DNA of 6,084 nt from Candidatus Sordicultor fermentans (lineage in GTDB: Bacteria > Atribacterota > Atribacteria > Atribacterales > Caldatribacteriaceae): NCBI GenBank assembly GCA_002385475.1, contig DGDO01000027.1, positions 1-6,084 on the forward strand, in the 5' to 3' direction. The notes beneath the pieces are model-generated. The model saw only the letters and a list, made by a program, of their open reading frames with translations, made no database searches and was not told where the DNA came from. Of this stretch, positions 1 to 5,893 are shown piece by piece. Made by a program: the position numbers and the translations under genes. Numbering within the stretch: position 1 is the stretch's first letter; each line of letters begins with the position of its first letter.

Positions 1-378
1 TACAATACTATAAGAGAGGTAGAAGCCAGCTTCCGGACTCTAAAGACTGACCTGCGGGTAAGACCGATATATCAAGAGCAAGATAAAGCCAGTGAAGCCC
101 ATATATATGGTGCTGTATTAGCCTATACCCTGGTAAACAGTATTCGTCATCAGCTTAAAGCTCGAGGGATAAACTATGATTGGAGCACTATAGTGAGGAT
201 AATGAACAGCCAGAAGATAGTAACCAGCTCTCTACCCACTCAATCAGGGAAGACGATATATCTCAAAAAATGCAGTGAACCAGAAGAAGAGGTAAGAAAA
301 ATATATCAGGCATTAAAGTATAGAGATAGACCATTCTGGCAGAAAAAATCCGTGTTACCAGAAAATGGGAGTCCTTAA
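1..378 (+). CDS. DDE transposase, IS4/IS1634-like, C-terminal part (5' end outside window)
   Basis: The frame is open from the first base and ends at TAA 376-378, giving 125 residues of the C-terminal end of a transposase. The fragment opens with the block that carries the last catalytic acid of IS4-superfamily enzymes: E8 and K15 in an E-x6-K arrangement within EVEASFRTLKTDLRVRPIY. A helical segment (AHIYGAVLAYTLVNSIRHQL, about residues 34-53) and a conserved-looking IVRIMNSQKIVTS block (about 61-73) follow, as in IS1634-type proteins. The enzyme would cut and join the ends of its own element. Whether the full gene is intact cannot be judged because the N-terminal two thirds or more are missing, but no stop or frameshift is seen here. 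An ATG at 193 is internal and not a separate gene. Family assignment rests on recalled motifs, so the exact IS family is less certain than the transposase call. Confidence 0.86.
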   Translation, partial: YNTIREVEASFRTLKTDLRVRPIYQEQDKASEAHIYGAVLAYTLVNSIRHQLKARGINYDWSTIVRIMNSQKIVTSSLPTQSGKTIYLKKCSEPEEEVRKIYQALKYRDRPFWQKKSVLPENGSP

Positions 379-430
379 AAAGAAAAGCCTGTTATAGCGC
401 TAATTTCTGGCACTTATAGCGCAAGTTGGG
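1..430 (+). mobile_element. Right-hand part of an insertion sequence; outer boundary uncertain
   Basis: The transposase reading frame implies an IS whose downstream end lies soon after its stop codon at 378. The following stretch has no coding potential and contains a 9-bp direct repeat TTATAGCGC at 392-400 and 414-422, the sort of sequence often found in IS terminal regions. The opposite end is outside the window, so neither the terminal inverted repeat nor a target-site duplication can be confirmed. The end given here is a guess and could lie anywhere from about 385 to 480. Confidence 0.4.
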
Positions 431-498
431 TTAAACTTTAAATCACTATAAAATAAGTGCAATTTTAAACTTTAAATAACAATTTAAATACAAAAGGG
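379..498. repeat. A+T-rich intergenic stretch with two pairs of short direct repeats
   Basis: No convincing gene is seen on either strand. TTATAGCGC occurs at 392-400 and 414-422. TTAAACTTTAAAT occurs at 431-443 and 465-477, start to start 34 bp. GCACTTAT at 410-417 is inverted as ATAAGTGC at 453-460. These could be IS terminal sequences, regulator sites upstream of the 499-528 promoter, or chance in A+T-rich DNA. The sequence alone does not decide. Confidence 0.6.
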
Positions 499-528
499 TT
501 GACAAAAACGAGAGATGTCTTATACAAT
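499..528 (+). promoter_or_regulatory. Sigma-70-type promoter for the sugar operon
   Basis: A perfect -35 hexamer TTGACA sits at 499-504. The -10 box is either TACAAT at 523-528 (18-bp spacer, five of six matches to TATAAT) or TATACA at 521-526 (16-bp spacer). Transcription would start near 533-536. The -10 lies inside the left arm of the 518-569 palindrome, so a bound repressor would cover the -10 and start point. The palindrome also puts the same -10 sequence on the reverse strand, but no -35 box stands at the right distance there, so a divergent promoter is not supported. Confidence 0.75.
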
Positions 529-569
529 TAGCTAATCGTTTAGCTAAACGATTAGCTAATTGTATAAGA
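518..569. promoter_or_regulatory. 52-bp perfect palindromic operator with three TTAGCTAA boxes (LacI-type twin operator)
   Basis: The 26-bp arms 518-543 and 544-569 are exact reverse complements with no spacer. Inside are three copies of the self-complementary octamer TTAGCTAA at 528-535, 540-547 and 552-559, exactly 12 bp apart, separated by TCGT and ACGA. Two overlapping 20-bp units result: TTAGCTAATCGTTTAGCTAA (528-547, CG at 537-538) and TTAGCTAAACGATTAGCTAA (540-559, CG at 549-550). A central CG flanked by inverted half-sites is the known plan of LacI-family operators, where the hinge-helix leucine inserts at the CG step. The site covers the -10 and start region and lies just before a LacI-family gene, which points to autoregulation. 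A transcript starting near 535 would carry a short 5' hairpin (535-541 pairing with 546-552). Confidence 0.85.
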
Positions 570-588
570 GGGAGAAGAAAAAATAAAA

Positions 589-1623
589 TTGGAAGCAGGC
601 AAACAACATTCACCCAATATTAAAGATGTAGCTAAAAAAGCTGGTGTATCAGTAGCTACAGTATCGGCAGTGATAAATAGAAACCGTTTCGTAAGCGATG
701 AGCTAACAAGGAGAGTTTTAGAAGCTATTGAGGAATTAAACTATATTCCGAATCGAGTAGCTCGTGGTTTAAAAAAGAAAAGAACTTTTATCATAGCTTA
801 TATAATTCCCGATATTACTAATCCCATTTTTGCTGAGGTGGTACGGGGAATACAGGATGTAATGGAAAAGGTTTCCTACAGTGTGTCACTTTATAATAGC
901 TATTTTTCTGATAAAAAGCTATTTCGAAACCTGGCTGCGGTTTTAGAAAGCAAGCCTGATGGGATAATATTAAGTGCCTGGCATAGTCCTGAAGTTGAAA
1001 AAGCAGTGTCTTTAATTCAGGAATCAGGAACCCCTTTGGTTATAGCACATTCTCCCCGAAATATGGAGAATATCGATTCTATTTTAGTAGATGATGAAGA
1101 AGGAGCTTATGATGCAGTTAATACTTTAATAAAGTGGGAACATAAGCATATAGTTTCCCTAGGAGTGGAAAATAGCACAACCAGCTCACTCCGAGAAAGA
1201 GGTTATCGAAAAGCCTTATTAGAAAAGAGAGGAATAGTGGAGGAAGATCTAATTTTCCGAGCAAAGAGTTTTTCTTCAAAAAGTGCTTTTGACAAAATAC
1301 AAGAATTGGATAATTCTGATCCGAATTTTACTGCCATATTTGCTCACAGTGATTCACTTGCTGTTGGAGCCATAGAAGCTCTTCAGGAAATGGGTTTGAG
1401 AGTTCCTGAGAATGTGTCTGTAATGGGATTTGATGGAGCTTATGCTTTTTGTACCGTTCCTAAAATTACCACTATGGTTATTCCCAATTACGAAATAGGA
1501 AATAAAGTAGCAGAGATTTTGCTCGAGAGAATTAACTTGCCTCACTCAGGTTCAGTGATAAAAGAAGAGATTAAACCCCATTTGGTTGTACAGAAATCAA
1601 CTCGGTGTTTAGACAAAGATTAA
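589..1623 (+). CDS. LacI-family transcriptional repressor
   Basis: This 344-residue protein has the full family length and layout. Residues 11-30 form the helix-turn-helix (IKDVAKKAGVSVATVSAVIN), followed by the hinge helix at about 53-62 (IPNRVARGLK), whose Leu61 is in the place of the family's DNA-intercalating leucine. From about residue 66 a periplasmic-binding-protein-like effector domain follows (FIIAYIIPDITNPIFAEVV, then VMGFDGAYAFCTVPKITT near the C-terminal end). It probably binds a sugar or sugar derivative in the cytoplasm; the ligand cannot be read from sequence. The start is TTG 589. No ATG or GTG lies between the control region and the helix-turn-helix, and a GGAGAAG site at 571-577 precedes it by 11 bases. 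It is the first gene of the operon, directly downstream of the twin CG-centred palindrome, so it most likely represses itself and the transport genes. TAA 1621-1623 lies 21 bases before the next start. Confidence 0.97.
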   Translation: MEAGKQHSPNIKDVAKKAGVSVATVSAVINRNRFVSDELTRRVLEAIEELNYIPNRVARGLKKKRTFIIAYIIPDITNPIFAEVVRGIQDVMEKVSYSVSLYNSYFSDKKLFRNLAAVLESKPDGIILSAWHSPEVEKAVSLIQESGTPLVIAHSPRNMENIDSILVDDEEGAYDAVNTLIKWEHKHIVSLGVENSTTSSLRERGYRKALLEKRGIVEEDLIFRAKSFSSKSAFDKIQELDNSDPNFTAIFAHSDSLAVGAIEALQEMGLRVPENVSVMGFDGAYAFCTVPKITTMVIPNYEIGNKVAEILLERINLPHSGSVIKEEIKPHLVVQKSTRCLDKD

Positions 1624-1626
1624 GAG

Positions 1627-1647
1627 AAGGAGAGGTATGTAGAATTG
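1627..1647 (+). promoter_or_regulatory. Ribosome binding site with an ATG-TAG start-stop before the TTG start
   Basis: AAGGAGAGG at 1627-1635 is the Shine-Dalgarno site of the URO-D-like gene. The first ATG after it (1637-1639) is followed at once by TAG (1640-1642), and the open frame begins at TTG 1645-1647. The ATG sits only one base beyond the end of AAGGAGAGG (four after AAGGAG), while the TTG is 9 bases away, a better spacing. The TTG start is therefore preferred. Confidence 0.6.
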
Positions 1648-2712
1648 AATTACGGGATGAGTCCCAGAGAGAGATTTTATGCTTGCCTTAGCAAAAAGGA
1701 AATTGACCGATTGCCCGTTCTGGCTTATCATTTTTTGCTCCCACGAGGTGAGTTGGAGCGCAAACTCCGAGAGGCTGGTTGCGGTTTGTTGGTTGGTACT
1801 CCCATCTATGAGCTAGTTTTTCCTCCAGAAATAAGAATAGAAGAAAAACAACAATGGGAACGCGGAGAGCGCCTGATTGTAAGAACTTACTCCACTCCTG
1901 CCGGTTCTCTAAGGGAGATAATGAAAATAGGACCTTATGGAAGCGAATGGAAGCAGGAACACCTGATCAAGGACTCTGAAGACTACCAAATTATAGCTTA
2001 TCTTCTTGAGGAAGTCACTTTCAAAGAAAAAATAATTGATTTCGTATGTACAGACAATGAACTGGGAGAAGACGGAATAGCAGTCCCTATGTTACCTCTT
2101 TTTGATCGCTCTCCTTTTCAAAAGATATTGATTGACCTAGCCGGTCCAGAAAGAACTCTCCTTGATCTTTACGACCAGCCTCAGGCATTGGAAAGACTTG
2201 TGGAATGTTTTTGCCAAAAACTGGAAGAAGCCATGAGCATCTATCGGGCCTTGCCAGAAAAACGAGTGTTCTGGTGGGTAGATAATGTTACTTCAGATTT
2301 TACCACTCCTAAGCTTTTCGAGCAGTTCTGTTTGCCCGTCTATCAGAAATATCTGGCTCCTCTCCGCAAAGAAGGGGTTTTTTGCATGGTGCACCTTGAC
2401 GGAAAGTTATCAGCTCTCAAAGAGCTTATCAAAGATGCACCAATAGATGTTATAGAATCTTTCACTTTGCCAGAACAAGGAGGTGATTTACCTTTAGAAG
2501 AAGCTCAGAAGGTGTGGCAGGATAAGGTAGTAGCAGCCAATATTCCTGCCAATTTGGCTTACCTCGGTAAAGAAGAAATTGAGAAATTTTTTGAAAGTCT
2601 ATTAGAAAGAGGGTGTTTCGAGGAAAGATTTATTATGGAGCTCAGTGAAGATTTACCCCGGGAACATCTGGGAAAAGTGATGTCGGTATTACTGAAGATT
2701 ATAAACAAATAA
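1645..2712 (+). CDS. Uroporphyrinogen decarboxylase (URO-D)/MtaA-like protein of a sugar operon
   Basis: This 355-residue cytoplasmic protein belongs to the URO-D fold superfamily, which includes HemE and the corrinoid:thiol methyltransferases MtaA, MtbA and CmuA. It begins MSPRERFYACLSKKEIDRLPV (from residue 5), the usual family opening, and ends in the TIM-barrel tail. It is not a convincing HemE: the N-terminal arginine-rich MRQAGRY-type motif is absent after RLPV. The methyltransferase zinc motif His-x-Cys...Cys is also altered. Visible instead are H250-L-D252 in MVHLDGKL and E271 in DVIESFTLPEQGGD, which may be metal ligands (inference). The reaction is therefore unknown. The start is TTG 1645, placed 9 bases after AAGGAGAGG (1627-1635). 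The family-typical methionine is residue 5 (ATG 1657), but that lies too far from the ribosome binding site. Its place between repressor and binding protein suggests work on the imported compound or a cofactor step linked to it. Confidence 0.92.
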   Translation: MNYGMSPRERFYACLSKKEIDRLPVLAYHFLLPRGELERKLREAGCGLLVGTPIYELVFPPEIRIEEKQQWERGERLIVRTYSTPAGSLREIMKIGPYGSEWKQEHLIKDSEDYQIIAYLLEEVTFKEKIIDFVCTDNELGEDGIAVPMLPLFDRSPFQKILIDLAGPERTLLDLYDQPQALERLVECFCQKLEEAMSIYRALPEKRVFWWVDNVTSDFTTPKLFEQFCLPVYQKYLAPLRKEGVFCMVHLDGKLSALKELIKDAPIDVIESFTLPEQGGDLPLEEAQKVWQDKVVAANIPANLAYLGKEEIEKFFESLLERGCFEERFIMELSEDLPREHLGKVMSVLLKIINK

Positions 2713-2736
2713 TATGAAAAAAGGAGGAAAAACTTT

Positions 2737-4017
2737 ATGAAAAGGACTTTGTTGTTAATACTTGTAGCTTTAATGATAATGGTTGTTGTGGGTAGTAGTG
2801 GTGCGGGTGCACAAGAGGAAGTTACTATCTCTATGTGGACACACGATAATCTTTACGTTGAGTTTTTTACCAGACGAGGTGAAGAATGGGCTGCTCTACA
2901 TCCAGAATACAAGATGAACTTCAAATTCACGCAGATTCCCTACGACCAGCTCTGGCCCAAGATTCTTACCACTTTAGCAGCAGGCACAGGAGTTCCTGAT
3001 CTGATTGGTATAGAAATAAGTGCTTTTTCGCGTTTTATGAAAGGAGATATAGCTGAGCAAGCGCTGGTTGACCTCACTCCCCTGATTGGCGAGGAAAAAG
3101 AAAAATTTCTGCGCTGGGAACCTTACATGCACAATGGTAAAATTTACGGTGTGGAAAGTGCACTCTGCCCAGTGGTTTTTTATTACCGCAAGACAGCCTT
3201 CGATGAAGTAGGCGTTTCCACTCCTATGGAGACTTGGGAAGAATTTACCCAGGCAGGTAGTAAATTAAAAGAAAAGGATCGTTACATCGCAGCGATTGAG
3301 AGCAGTGGAGACACTCCACATCATTTTCTTGCTCTCTATTACCAGCAGGATGGAGCAATTTTTAATAGTAAAGGTGAGCTAATGGCTGAGGATGATCCCC
3401 GTGCAATACAGGCCCTTCAATTTTTACAAGAGGGAGTGAGAGAAGGTATTCTATGGCCCACTTCTTCTTACTTCGATGCTCCTCACTTTGCTGCTTTAAA
3501 AGAAGGCAGGGTAGTGGGTAACTATATGGCCGACTGGTGGTCAGTATATTATCAGAAACCTCAACTTCCTGAACAGGCTGGAGAGTGGAGAATTCAACTT
3601 TTGCCGGCCTGGGAAGAAGGAGGCCGTCGCAGTAGCACAGCTGGAGGAACGGGTTTTGCAATAACCAAATATTCTAAAAATCCCGAACTGGTATTTGATT
3701 TCCTACATTACACTTATATGACCAAAGAAAACCAAATCAAACGTTTTCTGGAACTTCAGTATTTCCCAACCATGATTGAAGCCATAACTGACCCTCAAAT
3801 TACCGAGTTTTCCGATCCTTACTATGGAGATCAGAAAGTAGGAAAAGTTTTTTCAGAAGCTGCTCTACAGATTCCGGTTCAGTGGCAGAGCCCTTACTGG
3901 TCAGAGGCTATACAAATCCTTTACAAGGAAGCAATTACCCCTGTAGTGGCCGACAAGAAAACCCCAGAGCAGGGTCTAAAGGATGCGATTTCCAAAATTC
4001 GTGCCTTGATGAAGTAA
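2737..4017 (+). CDS. ABC transporter sugar-binding protein, family 1 (SBP_bac_1)
   Basis: This 426-residue protein captures a carbohydrate outside the cytoplasmic membrane and delivers it to the two permeases encoded next. Residues 1-25 are a signal peptide: positive MKR, a hydrophobic stretch at about 5-19, and an AGA cleavage site before Q26. There is no cysteine near the cleavage site, so it is a soluble periplasmic protein and not a lipoprotein. The mature protein opens with VTISMWTHD and shows the family traits TTLAAGTGVPDL (about residues 81-92), an aromatic-rich patch DWWSVYYQKP, which may help stack sugar rings, and the late motif TAGGTGFAITKYSKNPELVFDF. Length and domain order are normal. 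The start ATG 2737 follows AAGGAGG (2721-2727) by 9 bases, the best ribosome binding site of the first three genes. It is 24 bases from the previous stop, and a 16-bp hairpin follows its own stop. The substrate is unknown; the family covers oligosaccharides and glycerol phosphates. Confidence 0.97.
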   Translation: MKRTLLLILVALMIMVVVGSSGAGAQEEVTISMWTHDNLYVEFFTRRGEEWAALHPEYKMNFKFTQIPYDQLWPKILTTLAAGTGVPDLIGIEISAFSRFMKGDIAEQALVDLTPLIGEEKEKFLRWEPYMHNGKIYGVESALCPVVFYYRKTAFDEVGVSTPMETWEEFTQAGSKLKEKDRYIAAIESSGDTPHHFLALYYQQDGAIFNSKGELMAEDDPRAIQALQFLQEGVREGILWPTSSYFDAPHFAALKEGRVVGNYMADWWSVYYQKPQLPEQAGEWRIQLLPAWEEGGRRSSTAGGTGFAITKYSKNPELVFDFLHYTYMTKENQIKRFLELQYFPTMIEAITDPQITEFSDPYYGDQKVGKVFSEAALQIPVQWQSPYWSEAIQILYKEAITPVVADKKTPEQGLKDAISKIRALMK

Positions 4018-4021
4018 GATG

Positions 4022-4073
4022 TTATCCTTCCCCTCCTTTAGTAATTTTTTTGACCAGAGGAGGGGAAGGATAA
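4022..4073 (+). other. Strong intercistronic RNA hairpin between binding-protein and permease genes
   Basis: TTATCCTTCCCCTCCT (4022-4037) pairs without mismatch with AGGAGGGGAAGGATAA (4058-4073), a 16-bp stem rich in G-C pairs with a 20-base loop (4038-4057) that includes a run of seven T. It begins five bases after the binding-protein stop. No T tract follows either arm, so it is not a typical intrinsic terminator on either strand. Stems here are known in other sugar operons (such as between malE and malF) to protect the upstream message and yield more binding protein than permease, and that is the likely role. The right arm runs into the ribosome binding site of the next gene (AAGGAGG, 4072-4078). 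Confidence 0.85.
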
Positions 4074-4078
4074 GGAGG
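4072..4078 (+). promoter_or_regulatory. AAGGAGG ribosome binding site fixing the first permease start
   Basis: A full AAGGAGG lies 6 bases before ATG 4085. The same frame also has an ATG at 4019, but that start would translate the hairpin into a polar, non-conserved leader and has no ribosome binding site of its own. ATG 4085 is therefore the start. The first two bases of the site are also the last two of the hairpin stem. Confidence 0.85.
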
Positions 4079-4084
4079 TTAAAA

Positions 4085-4984
4085 ATGCTGGAAAGTATAA
4101 TGCATTGGTGGGAAAAAAAACAATACAGAATTGCTCCTTATCTTTTTATATCGCCTTTTTACATTTTGTTTGCTATTTTTATGGTATATCCCATCTGTTT
4201 TGGTATTTACCTGAGCCTTCACGAGTGGTCGGGTATTGGGGAAATGGCCTATGTGGGTTTAGAAAATTATCTGAATTTATTCAAAGATGGAGATTTTTAT
4301 CTAGCTTTTTCCAACACTCTCTGGTACATGGGAGCCAGCCTGATTGTTAATTTAGTATTTTCTCTGATTCTTGCAGTATTGCTTAATTCTGCTTTAGTCA
4401 AATGTAAAAAGCTATTCCGGACTATTTATTTCATACCCATAGTTACCTCGGTAGTAGCGGCTGCCATCGTTTTTACCCTTTTCTATGATAGGGATTATGG
4501 TCTGTTTAACTTATTATTTGTTGCTATGGGTGGAAAGCCTCTTGACTGGTTGGGTGATACTTCTCTCTCTAAATTTGCGGTGATAGGACTGATTGCCTGG
4601 AGGTGGGTTGGTTTTAATATGGTCTACTTTCTAGCGGGATTGCAATCCATACCTAAGTCGCTTTACGAGGCTGCCTTAGTTGATGGTGCTAATTCACTGC
4701 AGTGTTTTTTAAAGATTACTATTCCCCTGTTGAGGCCGGTAATCTTATTTGTGATGGTTACAACCCTTATCGGTTCTATTCAGATTTTTGATGAGCCTTA
4801 TGTTCTTACTGGTGGAGGACCGGCCGATTCGAGCATGAGCGTCGTGATTTATCTTTTCCGAACTGGTATGGAGTACCTTAATCTGGGTTACGCAGCAGCC
4901 ATAGGTTTTGTCCTTTTTGGTATGACTTTTGTCCTTTCCTGGATTCAACTTAACCTAATGGGGGCTTTTGAAAGAAAAGAGTAA
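4085..4984 (+). CDS. Sugar ABC transporter permease, MalF/UgpA type
   Basis: This 299-residue inner-membrane protein is one half of the CUT1 sugar channel. The N-terminal segment RIAPYLFISPFYILFAIFMV (about 15-34) is the first of about six membrane helices and is typical of the family. The cytoplasmic EAA loop that docks on the ATPase is intact: E195-A-A-L-V-D-G201, followed by IPLLRP (213-218). Further hallmarks are LFRTIYFIP (about 110-118) and the TGGGP turn (242-246) with a final helix near 270-290. Start ATG 4085 is chosen over the upstream in-frame ATG 4019 because of the AAGGAGG at 4072-4078. The gene lies 67 bases after the binding-protein gene, with a strong hairpin between them, and before the MalG-type partner, with which it should form a heterodimer. 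Nothing is truncated or missing. Confidence 0.97.
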   Translation: MLESIMHWWEKKQYRIAPYLFISPFYILFAIFMVYPICFGIYLSLHEWSGIGEMAYVGLENYLNLFKDGDFYLAFSNTLWYMGASLIVNLVFSLILAVLLNSALVKCKKLFRTIYFIPIVTSVVAAAIVFTLFYDRDYGLFNLLFVAMGGKPLDWLGDTSLSKFAVIGLIAWRWVGFNMVYFLAGLQSIPKSLYEAALVDGANSLQCFLKITIPLLRPVILFVMVTTLIGSIQIFDEPYVLTGGGPADSSMSVVIYLFRTGMEYLNLGYAAAIGFVLFGMTFVLSWIQLNLMGAFERKE

Positions 4985-5059
4985 GTGTTTTTCTAAGAAT
5001 TGTTAATAAATGATGTTTAAGTAGAGCAAAAATCGCATTAGGGGGTCTTAGAGAAAGAA
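4985..5059 (+). other. 75-base gap between the two permease genes
   Basis: Partner permease genes in such operons often overlap or nearly touch; here they are 75 bases apart. The gap holds no long stem, no promoter with both boxes, and no open frame of note. A small palindrome TTCTAAGAA lies at 4991-4999 and a G run GGGGG at 5041-5045. The gap contains no strong Shine-Dalgarno site near the following ATG. Confidence 0.6.
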
Positions 5060-5893
5060 ATGAGCAGAAAATTCTCGGTTTCTCAAATTTTATTATATCT
5101 TCTTTTGGTTGCGGGAGCAGTATTTATGGTTCTTCCTCTCTTCTGGTGTGTATCTTCTTCTTTCAAGGTTTCGGGAGAAATTTTCGATTATCCTCCCACC
5201 CTTTTTCCAAAACAACCTACTTTGGACAACTACAGGGAGCTCTTTTCCAAATTCCCCTATGAAAGATGGTATTTGAATAGTGTTCTGGTAACAGCTTTGC
5301 TTACTGTCCTTTCAGTCTTTTTTTGCTCTCTTGCTGGGTTTGCCTTTGCTAAGTATCGTTTTGCTTTACAAAAACCTCTTTTCGCACTTGTTCTGGCTGC
5401 GCTTATTGTCCCCTTCCAAGTGATATTGATACCACTTTATGTAATCACTATCAAATTAGGTTGGATGAATACCTACTACGCTCTGATAGTTCCCTTCATG
5501 GCCTCACCTTTTGGTATTTTTCTCATGTGCCAGTTTATGGTGGGCAGTGTCCCCAACGAGGTGATGGAAAGCGCTCGTATCGATGGCTGTAGTGAATTCA
5601 AAATTTTTTCGAAATTTGCCTTACCCCTTAGTAGACCAGCTCTTGGTGCCTTCGCCATTTATCAATTCGTATTCTCCTGGAACAGCTTTCTCTGGCCATT
5701 AATCGTTCTCAACGAGACTGGAAAATATACCCTTCCAGTCGGATTACAAAGCCTTTTCGGGATTTTTTATCTTAAAGAATTTGGGGTTTTAATGGCTGGA
5801 TCAGCACTGGCAATTATTCCAGTAGTAATCTTATTTGTACTTATGCAGGAACACTTTGTTTCTGGGCTCACCGTAGGTGCTGTGAAGGAATGA
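5060..5893 (+). CDS. Sugar ABC transporter permease, MalG/UgpE type
   Basis: This 277-residue inner-membrane protein is the second channel subunit of the CUT1 transporter. The first helix (about 9-29) is followed by the family signature WCVSSSFKVSGEIFDYPPTLFP (29-50) and a PTLDNY block, then five more predicted helices. The EAA loop is present as E170-S-A-R-I-D-G176 followed by LPLSRP (188-193), with the usual SWNSFLWPL segment (206-214). The end, GLTVGAVKE, is the canonical C-terminus of this family, so TGA 5891-5893 is the true stop. The start ATG 5060 has only a weak upstream site (GAGAAAG just before it; the GGGGG at 5041-5045 is 14 bases away), so translation may be lower or coupled to the preceding gene. 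An in-frame TAG at 5039-5041 rules out a longer protein. It pairs with the MalF-type protein and needs an ATPase not encoded here. Confidence 0.97.
   Translation: MSRKFSVSQILLYLLLVAGAVFMVLPLFWCVSSSFKVSGEIFDYPPTLFPKQPTLDNYRELFSKFPYERWYLNSVLVTALLTVLSVFFCSLAGFAFAKYRFALQKPLFALVLAALIVPFQVILIPLYVITIKLGWMNTYYALIVPFMASPFGIFLMCQFMVGSVPNEVMESARIDGCSEFKIFSKFALPLSRPALGAFAIYQFVFSWNSFLWPLIVLNETGKYTLPVGLQSLFGIFYLKEFGVLMAGSALAIIPVVILFVLMQEHFVSGLTVGAVKE

Noticed and set aside
518..569. The palindrome as a CRISPR repeat, attachment site or replication origin
   Set aside because: There are no spacers, no integrase or initiator gene nearby, and its position over the -10 box before a LacI gene fits an operator far better.
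2714..2740. Eight-codon frame MKKGGKTL ending on the binding-protein start (ATGA overlap)
   Set aside because: It is made up of the ribosome binding site of the next gene and has none of its own; most likely chance.
3362..3661. Reverse-strand open frame inside the binding-protein gene
   Set aside because: It lies wholly inside a well-supported gene, has no ribosome binding site and shows no recognisable domain.
4022..4073. Reading the strong stem as an intrinsic terminator
   Set aside because: No T tract follows the stem on either strand; the T run is inside the loop, and same-operon genes continue after it.
4019..4084. An in-frame ATG that would add 22 residues to the first permease
   Set aside because: It would translate the hairpin region, has no ribosome binding site, and the added residues are polar and unlike permease N-termini; ATG 4085 has AAGGAGG 6 bases upstream.
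4105..4350. Forward open frame overlapping the first permease in another frame
   Set aside because: It is a shadow of the permease coding sequence, whose membrane segments and EAA loop are clear in the main frame.
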